The translations under genes were made by a program, and so were the position numbers. From positions 124,001 through 188,000 of the forward strand of contig WHVD01000067.1 in assembly GCA_015178975.1 (NCBI GenBank): DNA of 64,000 nucleotides, given 5' to 3'. The DNA is from Hysterangium stoloniferum (lineage: Eukaryota; Basidiomycota; Agaricomycetes; Hysterangiales; Hysterangiaceae). The notes beneath the pieces are model-generated. The model did no database searches. It worked only from the letters and a program-made list of their open reading frames with translations, and was not told the DNA's origin. Shown piece after piece: positions 33,048-43,666 of this stretch (position 1 is the stretch's first letter; each line of letters starts with the position of its first letter).

Positions 33048-35233
33048 ATGGTACGTGCTCTCAAAACTCACTGACGAATTATCACGCTTACCCCCCCTCT
33101 CCCAGCAATCCATTAAACCCTCCCTCCAGCCCCACCGCCATCCCTCCGCACCCCGATACGAGTCCGTATCCCCTGTCATAAATCCACATATCACTAAATC
33201 CTCTGAATCCCACGACCTGTGCTCCGATACCCCTGCCCAGACCCAGACCCACCTCGACCCCGGCCCCAAACAAAAACCAAAGGCACAAAAACACTCCGCG
33301 CCCGCACCACCCCACCGCAAACCCGCACCACCCCACCGCAAACCCGCACCCCCGTCCCACTGCTACACAAAGCCCCTCTCCCGCGTCGCCCGCGCGTGCT
33401 ACCCCTTCTTCCTCGCGCACCTCCACAATCCGTACCCCACCCCCCAGGAAAAAGAAGCGATCGTCAAGGACGCCGCTGCCCCCGCCGCCGCCGCCGCTCC
33501 TCCCCACTCTGCCCCCGCCGCGAACTGCCCCGGCGGCGGCGGCGGCGCTGATCCTCGCGAGGACGCGTGTGCCGGTGAAGTGACGCTCACGAGTGTCTCG
33601 AACTGGTTTGCGAACTCGCGGAGGCGGTGTGGGTGGGTGGAGATTTGCGCGGAGAATTTTGGCGGGGACGTCGCGAGGATGGTGGCCGTTTGTGGCCGGC
33701 TTTTTGTGAGTGGGGGTGGGGTCGATGTGGGTGAGGGGGTTGTGGAGAAGTTGGAGGCGATGCGGGCGAGGGTGAAAGCGTGGCATGAGGAGCAAGTTAA
33801 ACCCAGCGACTGGGCCGTTGCGCTATACAATCTTCTCATGAAATTTTCAGAGAAAGAAACACGTGGAATTAAACAACCGAAGCATATATGTACTGTTTCG
33901 ACCAGTACCACGAAGCCTTCGGACCAAGAAAGCTCTATTTTTGTGGCGGAAGGTCAAAGTCCGTCTCCTGGGAATTCTATGGTTTCCGAACTCGATTCTC
34001 TTTGTATTAGTGAGGAACTTGATGTCAATGTTCCTGAGCCCGAAATTGTCGCCGGAAGGAAACGCGCTCATGACCCGCAGGAAGAATGGCCTCTGGCGGC
34101 GAGTTTGAGATGCGTATCTTCAACATCATCTGTTTTCTCAAGTACAAGCGACTTGAGTGTACCGTCGTTGACTTATTCAAGTGACGATGAGTTTAGGCCC
34201 TCAAAACGGTTAAGGTATTTTATCATCCACACTTCCACCGAACATTCTTATTATTCTGACTACGGGAATAACTAGATCGGAAACTGCATCACCCACATCC
34301 TCTTGGTCTGACCAAGATCCAAACTTTTCTATAGACGTGTTCGACTACCCTTTCGATTTCATGTGCGACGTTCCTGCGACCGAACCTAGCTCCACTAGTG
34401 CGCGAGTCTCAGGCGAGGGACTGAAGAGAAATATATCGCAAATACTGTCCTCCGATATTGATGAAGTAGACTCGATGCGAAGCGTCAAGCGTGCACGACT
34501 GACGGACCCTCCACATCAGCCGCAATCAATCGGCACAATCAATCTAACTGGTCCCACTGCCGTTGCTCCCGGAGTAGTCGATTCACTAGCAGCATTCGCA
34601 GGTACCGATACGACAATAGAAAGTCTCGATGATATTTTTTCAACGACATATAATTGGGACCTATTTTCTATGCCCGCTACAACACAAGTCGAACTAGAGT
34701 TGGCAAATATATCTCCCCCAGATCCCGCAATGCCTTTAGATGTCACCTTATACGATTGGGGGACATTCACCACTCCCGATGCTGTCTCAGCAGAAACAGA
34801 ACTATTGGAATTGCTGCGTACGCTCACAGAGTCCCCAACTGTCAATTCCCTTCTCAATACCGAACATCAACTGGACGCGCCGGTCGCATCCGTGAATGAT
34901 GAGCCGCCAGATCCACAACACTGGCAAGACAAGCTCGTTTCTGGTAGTGGCTTGAGTGACGGGAGGACGACCTTAACGCCTACTACCACAACGACTTGTG
35001 CCGCATCATTAGTCCTTCCCACTGACAGCTTATCTGTGGAGTCATCATCGATAACGTTGAATTCATCACTTGACAATGGACAGGTGGTAACTGGTTCCCT
35101 TCATCCAACCTCAACCCCAGAAACGCTCGTCCACAGTGGCACTACACTTCCTGGCGCACTCTCCGAGGAAAACCTGCCAAATCAGGTTGATCCCTCTTTT
35201 GAGAACTGGTTTATGTTTTCGGATCTCGTTTAA
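33048..35233 (+). CDS. HD1 homeodomain protein, divergent copy 3, N-truncated
   Basis: Model: 33048-33050 (ATG only), 33106-34214, 34276-35233, 689 aa. No other ATG lies in frame or nearby upstream, ATG is followed by GTACGT, and the conserved promoter motif is about 110 bp upstream. The protein starts MQSIKPSLQPHRHPS, at the point equivalent to residue 97 of HD1-1, so the N-terminal dimerisation region is missing. The homeodomain (about 95-183) has helix 1 with HNPYPTPQEKEAIV and helix 3 with WFANSRRRCGW, but about 31 extra Ala/Pro/Gly-rich residues lie between them, encoded by a very GC-rich patch at 33470-33575. The later intron falls at the same KR(T/L)(K/R) site as in HD1-1 and HD1-2. 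The C-terminal part is acidic and Ser/Thr-rich. It may be a non-self-interacting or defective HD1. Confidence 0.75.
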
Positions 35234-36697
35234 TGTGTTCATTTTTTGACCCGGCTGTATTTTCTTGCCAAAGATGATAAATTTATGTTTTTTTTTTCTC
35301 ATAGATGTGTTGGCGGATGTACATCTAAAGAGGATTCATACCTGACATGCTTATAGTAAAAAACAATGTATTGTTTAAGTCAAATTTCTACTTGGAGTAA
35401 GTAACTGCACAACTATCTTGGATTCGGCTATGGCACAAGGGGCGAATCTATAGAGACGCCAAGATAGCTGAATCAATACACCGACATTTCTAGAAGATGA
35501 GGCTATGATTCTGGCAAAATACTTATTTCTATTTTTCACAATGTTGATTCGGCCGTTTTAGGTTCGTTCTTGATTCTGGGGACGGCGGAAGCAAACTCAA
35601 AAAGTCCATCTTTCCCATTGTTCTTACTCTTGCATAGGAACCCGCCCTTTCTTTCAGTATTTAACACTGACATCCAGGACGCATTTTCAATAATTGTATA
35701 ATATGCGCGATACAATTGAAATAACTCTGTCGCAACGCAAGCCGCATCTGTGGCTCACGTTTTATTGGTAACCACAGATGGCCAATTTACTTCCAATCCG
35801 GCAGGCTGGCGAACTCAACTTGTCACTGTTCTGTTGCTAATACAGCAATCTGATTATCCCAGGATTCATCCATTTAGATATGATGTCGAATAACTATCCT
35901 GAATTATCCTCGCCCGCCAATACACCTGTTCTCTCCCCTCCGATTGTGAAAAAAAAAACTAAGGTCTATGTTCGTTGCCCTCGCCATCCTACTCACTCAC
36001 TTACCCCCTCCTTGGCTAGTTCTGATCAAACGGCCAAGGGTGAAGACGACTTTCCACATAAACATGTAAGATATAGATTTACCAGTCTCCGAACATTGAG
36101 TAAGTAGCCTCAGTGACCTCCTGAAGAATACACACGGAGAGACTGGGACTCCTATGCCCTTTGGACTTGATCTCGCACTTATTGTCTCTTAAATGGCCTC
36201 CCCAGATACACGAGGATTTTTGTTCCGTTGTCGTTCCTTTTCTAATAATGACGAGACGGCATTTACAGCTGTCTCAGAATAATTCCAACCTCCGCAACTT
36301 ATCATCCTGGGACACCGAATTAAGGCCCCCCCTTTCACGGATCTTTGCTGGATACAACATTGAAACGTTTTTAACTTTTGGAAGTGATGCCCTGCTTAGA
36401 CCTCTGATAATTTTATTGTAGCTATTGACCGAAATCCCTCTGCTTTGGGATTCAACATTTATCCAGCATTACATATCGTACATTAGTTAGTGGTTGGTTA
36501 TTAGGTTAGCGCGCCCCTGGACATGAACCTTGTATTATGGTGGAAGCTATGCATAAGCTAAACTTGTGCGAAAAGACTATCCGGCAGGAAACTGGGATAT
36601 GCCGGGATTGGCAGCCAAACATCCATTGTTCGCCCAATTTGTGTTTTGGTCGCTTCCTCAACGATTCCCCCTACTCCTTCTTACCTCCCATACAGCT
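35234..36697. other. Intergenic region between HD1-3 and HD2-3, with gene remnant
   Basis: The stretch has a second-hand look. CAAACTCAAAAAGTCC then ATCTTTCCCATTGTTC (35592-35623) repeats the promoter motif found at 32659-32688, including the preceding CGGAAGCAAACTCAAA. A frame from 35881 or 35884 (MSNNYPELSSPANTPVLSPP) ends at 36107, or could splice at CAT|GTAAGA, and has no clear continuation. This could be a relic of another HD gene. A third motif copy, ATCCATTGTTCGCCC, at 36620-36634 is close to the HD2-3 start. Confidence 0.45.
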
Positions 36698-38012
36698 ATG
36701 CCTTCAGACTCAATCGCCCTCTTTAATTCGAGCTCCCAGAGTGTAGAGGATTTGAACTCAACTTGGGAGACTGGAAATGAAAAGAGTCCCCATAAGGTGA
36801 AGACATCCAATCACAATCAGGTAAAGCAAATAATCTCGACGGACGTGTCTGCGCAAGTCAGAAAACTCACTGTTAAACAAAGATTGGATTTGTACAATAT
36901 TCTCTACAAGCCAATGACCATGACATACGCTCCGCACTTTGCCTTTCGAACGTTTTACGTGGCAAGGCCGATGCTAAGCCACAACAAATATTTAAACATC
37001 GGCTAAAAACAGTACGTTTCTTCAGTCTACACAGGAGTACATCCAACGATGAGTCCTTAGGTATATCGCGTTGCGTTAGAGTTCGCATTTCAAATGACCA
37101 ACTACCCATCGAGGGCAGACAAGGTACTCCTCGCCAAAGACTGTGGTATGACATATAAGCAGATTAACAACTGGGTCGGTTATAATAACGTACCCATCAA
37201 TTTATCCGAGCTGTGGTTGACCCTCTCTTTGCAGTTTCAGAACCGCCGCGATCGTCCTGAAATGGCGTTTGAGTACAGCGTTCCAACGACAGTAGATGCG
37301 CTTAGAGATGTTTTATACGCTTTGCTCGACCAAAGCATTGCGCGGTCGAAGGTTTACGGAAATAAATCCCCCGCTGCGATTGGAACCTTAGAAGAAACAG
37401 CTCTCAAAGACGAACAAAAAACTGAACGACGAGATGAGTCCCCTATATCTCCAATAGCTGAGGTACATCTGCATGATCTATCGGCCATGGGTTCACATAA
37501 CTGATATCAATTGATTTCCTTCCCCCCAAAAAAAGATAGATACAAAAATTTCCGAGGACATTCCCCAGAAACGTGGTATAGCAATCACGCACATCGAGGA
37601 TATATTTGCGTTTCCAAAGCCCGAATGGAGACGGAGACCAGCTGGCCTGCCATGCCAGCAGACATGTTCGAGCTCTAATGTTGATCGGGTGGTTTCGAAG
37701 TTTAATTCCATGGGACTTAGCACCGCCGGAGACGCCATTCCAAGTAGCTTAACATCGGTCGCGGTGGTCAATCGGCCAGTTAAGAAGCTTCCTCTGCGTA
37801 CCAGCAGGTTCCTCAGTGGACGGACGAAGCCCGCTAATTCAGCAACCGGATCACAAATTGCCAACTTATCAGATGACAGGGCAACGTCTTTTAGTACGGT
37901 CATTGAGCCCCTGGAAACATCACATTCTTTGGTAACGAGGAATATTCGTCCCCTTCCGTGTCGACGCTGGAATAGTCGAGCAGGCAAAGGCACCCAGGCT
38001 CCAGCACGTTAA
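36698..38012 (+). CDS. HD2 homeodomain protein (HD2-3), 5 exons
   Basis: Model: 36698-36820, 36883-37011, 37061-37174, 37235-37462, 37536-38012; all introns are phase 0 and the sum is 1071 nt, 356 aa. N-terminal MPSDSIALFNSSSQSVEDLN; exon 2 encodes IGFVQYSLQANDHDIRSALC and ends KHRLKT; the homeodomain (about 88-130) is VYRVALEFAFQMTNYPSRAD, KVLLAKDCGMTYKQINNW, then FQNRRDRP after an intron at the site used in HD2-2. The C-terminal exon has EDIFAFPKPEWRRRP and a basic Ser-rich end. The donor of intron 3 is GTCGGT, which is unusual. It is shorter than HD2-2 and shares little with it outside the homeodomain, as expected for an old, separate HD2 lineage paired with HD1-3. Separate open frames in this region are exons of this one gene. 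Confidence 0.85.
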
Positions 38013-39132
38013 ACACTGTGCGGTGCGTTAAGCCGCTCGGATTATTGACAAGAAATGACTCTACATTTATTGGCATAGGCCAATAAATGCGGATTGCCCT
38101 TCATTGTCACCAACAATACCAGACTCTGACTCGACGGAGCAGAATTGAATTTAACCTACCTAACCATGTGGGGTAATATAACCACTTGTTGTAACGCTTA
38201 TTCTTGTATCCTCTACTTATCATGTCCATGTATTTGTAGTCATTGGATGTCAGCGTGAAGTATACACTTGAGTGGTGCAACTTTGAAACCCACTTGTAAT
38301 TGAAAGTACTGTGTGACTTTTTACCAATTAATCCGGATCCGACGCCAACGAAATTATCCAAGATGATGGCTGCAGCTTAAGTCAATAATTAATCAGTCTT
38401 ATGATGTACATGACCGCCCGTGCTTTTGCGCAGCTATTAGCAGCTTTTATTAGAGAGTATTTTCAACTAATATATTAGCATTTTTTGATCCGATATCATT
38501 AAACAGTAGTCACATAAATTATAAATTTTGCCGGCATAGCCGCTCAGCGTAGTACTCATTGAACATCCTTTAAACCAGAAATCGCAATAGTACAAACTCA
38601 AACTTGTGAAAGAACCATATTATGTAAACGTTCAGAGCACCGTGACGATTGTGCCTGAGCTACTCAAAACTTGTATCTCCAGTGTCTGCCCTTATTTAAA
38701 GTTAGACTTGCTTAAACAAATAAAAAGTCCACGCCCATAGGTATTAAGTATTCACATGTGATATAGGGTTTTGATATATCATTTATTGTTTGTACTGGAT
38801 TATTACCGCGGGATAACCATATGTTTGATGCTTGTGCATAGGCCTATTTGGCTACGCTACCGCGAGCAATATTGAGATTACTTCTTGTTATCTAGTCACT
38901 ATTCTAATATGGTCAAGTGATAGAGACAATAACGATTATACTAGGAGGCCTTTTTCGTAACCAACCCTATGGTTTTGCCTGGCGTGCAAATCATGACGGG
39001 AAATTGCAGGGGTAGTGAACTTTGAGACTCAGGGATAGAAGGGGGTCACATGTGTCACACGGCATGTCACACGCCTTGTTTCTATGAATAGCCGCCCTCT
39101 TTCATATACCGCCGTCACGATCATCGCAGAAT
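38013..39132. other. Intergenic, AT-rich
   Basis: No gene found. It marks the right border of the HD gene cluster. Just upstream of the F-box gene, TCACATGTGTCACACG and GGCATGTCACACGCC (about 39045-39078) repeat a TGTCACAC word, possibly regulatory. Confidence 0.5.
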
Positions 39133-40822
39133 ATGCTGAGACGAAGCCATTTCACGTTTTCCTCACTTCCAGAGGATGTCCTCTTAGAAATATCCAGTTT
39201 TCTTGAAGCAGAAGATGTTTTTGCTTTGTCCAAGGTATGTTGAATGAAACATTCTAGCTGCCTGGTTTAATTTCTGCCTCCCCACCAGGCAAGCAAACGT
39301 CTTCAGACCTTCGCGACCTCACGACATCTCTGGCACAAGCTAGCGTTGAAACTCTCCAATCGTATACCTCTCGCAATACCACCATTACGGGCTCGTTCCA
39401 GTATATCCACCGAGGAATTTCAGAACTATGCCCAACACGCGCTACGGCTCGAGGACAATTGGCGGAGTGAATGTCCTACTCCTATCAAGGTTCCCCGTTA
39501 TCTTTCTCTTGCTTCAAGTAAGGCGAGAGGTGTTATGATGTTAAGACTGCTGCCTGGTGGCCGTATATTTCTGTTGATCACCACAGATGGTCAACTGACT
39601 TGTCGCGATCTGCGCGATGGACGAGCGATTGGCGAATGGAAGCATGGCGGGAGCAAGGTTCACAGCATCGACATCGATGTTGTAGATGATGGCAAGGGCA
39701 TGATACTGACAGTTTCTGTGGACAGTGAAAAAATTCTGCCATCGTAAGTACCTTGTGCTCGTTATCTTCCGTTTTTCAATATGTGGTCCTTCAGCTCCAG
39801 TATGATTACGGAGACCCATACGGTGCATGTACTGCGTCTCAACATCACTGAGAATAAAGGGGAGTTGGCCGTCGATTTCGTTCATATTATGGCTTCGCCT
39901 TGGGATAATCCTTGGTGGATCGTATCGGTGGAAGGTGACATAGTGGCTGCGTACTCGTGCGACATGGATGGTAGACCCTTAGCCCAATTTGTTGTGTGGA
40001 TTGCAAACTGGCGCACTATCACGGCCGCCGTAGTACATTTACCTGATAGTGTTATACATGTTCGTACATAAAGTTTTCACCGCTTTGCTTCTGCCTACTG
40101 ACTGTACTGATTCTCAGCTTGAAACCTGGCCCACCCTTCAGGTTGTTGGAGGGCAGGTCATCATCCATGAGGAGCGAGGATGTTTACCGGCCTCAATTAT
40201 ATTCCCTGTTCCCGATACTTTGTTTTCCACGGAAAGTACGGATCCTTTACCCCACGTCAAGATAACCCCCACTCTTATCATGGCCGGCGATCATGAAGAT
40301 AACGCATACCAAACTCGATTTTCTAAATTATGGCGCAATGCTTGTCCCCGCACGGCAGCATCTAGGCCTATTTCTCTCTTTTCTATATCCCAATCAGTCG
40401 ATGCCGCGCGAAAGCGGATTATTACTGTCCAGACGTTCGATCCGTTTCCACGACCGGCAGAACCACCAAATCCAACCAAGGCGGTGATACACAAATCGAA
40501 AGTTTGGAAACGCTCGGCGTTTGTTCCAGAATCACAGGATGGATTGCGTTTCACATTTTGCCTAGGACGCTATGGCTCGTTTCCTGTTTGGATAGAAGAA
40601 GAGGATCATCCTGCGGAGATTCCAGACCACCCAACATATACCCCTTCACTGCGTCTCATGGGTCTATTTACCGACTATAAAAATGGCGGAGTGTCCGAGG
40701 CTAAATATATGGCTTGTCCAGACGGCGTGCCGCTTAAAGAGCTGCAGTGCATGGATTTCGATGATGCGGAAGGTATTCTTTGCGGGATAACCGAATTAGG
40801 AGTTTGGATTATTGAGTATTAA
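39133..40822 (+). CDS. F-box protein
   Basis: Model: 39133-39234, 39289-39743, 39795-40059, 40118-40822, 1527 nt, 508 aa. The N-terminus FSSLPEDVLLEISSFLEAED followed by VFALSKASKRLQTFATSRHL and WHKLAL is an F-box, the SKP1-binding module of SCF ubiquitin ligases. The rest has short beta-like segments (GRIFLLITTDGQLTCRDLRD, DIDVVDDGKGMILTVSVDSE) suggesting a propeller-like domain, but without WD signatures that I can recognise. The substrate is unknown. It lies tail-to-tail with MIP, 205 bp apart. Proteins of this kind are common in Agaricomycete genomes. Confidence 0.8.
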
Positions 40823-41027
40823 CTCGTTCTTATATTGTTTCTTTCCTGGTGCCTTCGCACATGTGTACGGTTAGACCGTTGCTTCTTATGATATTCTTAT
40901 TTCGCAGTTGTTTTTACTATCACATCATGCATTACCCTCATTGATAAACCATCTTCGAACAATGTATCTCATATATCCAAACAATTAATCCATTGATGTA
41001 TTATCCATCTAAGGTTGGAGATATAAA

Positions 41028-43488
41028 TCATAATCTCATGGTTGATGCGACATCGTCTTCAACACTCCACCTTGCCACCTCTCTTATAGCCTCTGAGTCG
41101 CCCTCTATGAGCTCTGGGGTATCCAACACATTACCGACCATTTCCCAAGGGTCACGACCGCCGCCATGTATTAACACGTCCTGCTTGAACTTTTCACCTA
41201 CTTCACGACCCAACGGATTTTCCCGGAAAAGCTTTTGCCAAACCCTGCCAGCGATTGCTCGATCGAGCATATACGAGTAATACGTTGCCCCGTAACTGTA
41301 GAGATGGCCGAACTGCGTCTGCCACGACGTCCCGGGGACATAGGGAATTGGATTGTGGGCAGCGTGCAGTTCTGAATAGGCCAGGGTGGAATCGAAGCCT
41401 GGCTCAAGGGGAAGGGCGGAATGATAGACTTGATCCAAGTATGAAAGAAGGAGCTGGGTGTGGTTATCTAGAATCGCAAAGGTGGTATCGTTATCTGAAG
41501 GATATTGCACGCGACGATTCGAGTTTGTTTCTGTAAACAGCGAAAGTACAGTTGACGAGGTCATGAAGTACTCCATGAGAATAGATGGCAATTCCACAAA
41601 GTCGGTTGCACAACGTGTTCCTGATATGTTTTGATAGTCCGTCCGACCAAGCATTGCTATTTGCGAGTATAAAGCACGGGTGATATGAAATAAAGGTTAA
41701 CTGACTCACAATGTAATGCATGACCCATCTCATGGCACAGAGTCAGCACATCCTGCCATTCCAGGTATACTGCCTCGTCCGTAGTAGCAGGTGGTAACAA
41801 TTCAGATAACAAGACCGCTACTGGAAGTTGGTATGTGCCAGATCGACCACGAACTTTATATTGATTAAAAGGGAGCACTTTGCGCAGGGCTTCAACCGAG
41901 GCATTGCGAGCAACATCATCCTCCGTAAAATCGCCCTGCTCATCATCATGATCCGTCCGTCTGGAACAAACAACGGTATAGTGGGCCGCCCCACTTGCTT
42001 TGCCTGGTCGGCGATATAAATCGATGTATAACCAGCCAATTATCCCCTCATCTTCATGCACAACTTCCAGCTTCCTTACGTCTCTGTGCCAGACTTCACC
42101 GTTGAGGAGTTCGGCGGGTCGGAGAGAGACGCCATACAAGTGGCTGAATAACCGCGACAGCCCTAGAAAGACCCTGCCAGCTGTAAGAGCGGGAATGGGG
42201 ACGGGCGGCGCGGATCTGATCGGAGGTGTAAAGGCCATCCGATCCCATGCATACACAGGCGGCGTGGTGGTAAGGCCGAGGCGTGCCTTCTTGAGGTTAG
42301 CCATTAACCGCACCGCATCTACAACGCGCTCGTGCATATGTGACATCCTTGTTTCTAGAAACTGTTGGACATGTTCTGGGGTGTCGCAGTTAACACACGA
42401 AAGCAAGTCGAAAAGGGAAATAAAGCTGACCTGGAGACTTGGCCATTTTATCATCTAATACCATATGAGCAAAGCTTTCTTTTCCACTGGAGCGGGCAAG
42501 TTCAGCCCTGGCACGCAATAAACGTTCTAGAATGTCTAATTGTTCTGGGGTACTTGAATTGAAAGCAAGATACAGCTTTCTTCGAGCTAAATCCTCGTTG
42601 GGACTGTGCATAATTACCTGGGCTTCGGCAGATCCCGCATGGACCTGTAACGGTTTGCGTTGACTTATCATCTGTAAACGGCGGAGAGCAGAGGTGCCAC
42701 CTCCTCTAAAGTCCCTGTGGTCTATCAAAGCCGGTGGACGAGGGCTGGACGTCTCAGTAAGAAAAGCTCGTCCAAGACTGATAATCTCCGATGAAAGTGA
42801 AACGAAGCGCTCCCGCTGTATCGGCGAAAGATCAAGTCCAGACCGTACAAAATCGCGCCAGAACACAAGGGCCGTCTGATGTTCTTCCGGGCTCATCTCA
42901 GAGACAATAGCTTTGTCTGCGAGCACCAACTTCAGTGTCTTTGAAAATTCGGTTATATTAGCATGGCCAGTGACGGTGTGAAATTTTCTTTGTTTTTAAA
43001 GTTACCTCGGAAAGTCCCACATGTGTGTTTAATACTGCCATGAATTCGCAGAGCATGTCGTAGGCTTCATCAGCACACTGAACCCATTGCCGGTCAGGAT
43101 GGGCGTTGCGTACGAGTTCCGCTACATCAATAACGCTGCAGAGCATGTCGCTGAGTCTGTCCAAGTTCTTGACCACTTTTCGCATCTCGGACGGCGAGGA
43201 ACGAGAGTCGACTATACGGTCCACTAGCCGCTGAGCTCTAGACAATGTAATGGTTGCTACATCCTTAAACTGTGAGGCCTCTTGGAGCAAGGGGTGGTGA
43301 AAGAGCCCTGTGGAAGCTAAGGATGGCTGTTGAAGCGGTTTGGGAGAATCAAAGTGGGGAACCAGGAGTTGATCTTCGGACGAAGGTCCCTTTACAAAGG
43401 TAGCAAAATTTGCTCGAATGAAAAAGACTCTTGCTTTCGCTGTGTGTAGACATCCCTTAAATCTGAACACTTGTTTAGAGCGAAACAT
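41028..43488 (-). CDS. MIP: Mitochondrial intermediate peptidase
   Basis: Model: complement of 41028-41656, 41710-42375, 42431-42938 and 43006-43488, 2286 nt, 761 aa, the usual length for the family. It is an M3 zinc metallopeptidase that removes octapeptides from mitochondrial matrix precursors. The N-terminus MFRSKQVFRFKGCLHTAKAR is a basic targeting sequence. The catalytic site is CHEMGHALHSMLGRTDYQN, with HEMGH spanning the exon 3/4 junction. Other family signatures: NLDRLSDMLCSVIDVAELVR near the start, GWLYIDLYRRPGKASGAAHY and FVELPSILMEYF. MIP is the classic neighbour of the A mating-type locus, and this copy appears intact. Confidence 0.96.
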
Positions 43489-43666
43489 GGCCTAAAAAGG
43501 CGCTTACGTAAGCTCTATTAACAAATTTTGTGGCTGATAAGCAAATACAATGTTGAAAAATGACTAAGAAATGGAGTTGATATCTTTTAATATTTTGAAC
43601 ATTGCCATGAAGCGCGGAAAAATGCAGAATCCGAGTGAACAATAGAGAAAACGGGCGCTTTGGCTC

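Noticed and set aside
32827..33050. N-terminal extension of HD1-3 upstream of 33048
   Set aside because: The frame is open but has no ATG, is C/T-rich like a leader, and contains the promoter motif; ATG|GTACGT at 33048 fits better.
36161..36421. 86-codon frame MDLISHLLSLKWPP between HD1-3 and HD2-3
   Set aside because: No family resemblance, no splice link to HD2-3 and no promoter motif at a suitable distance.
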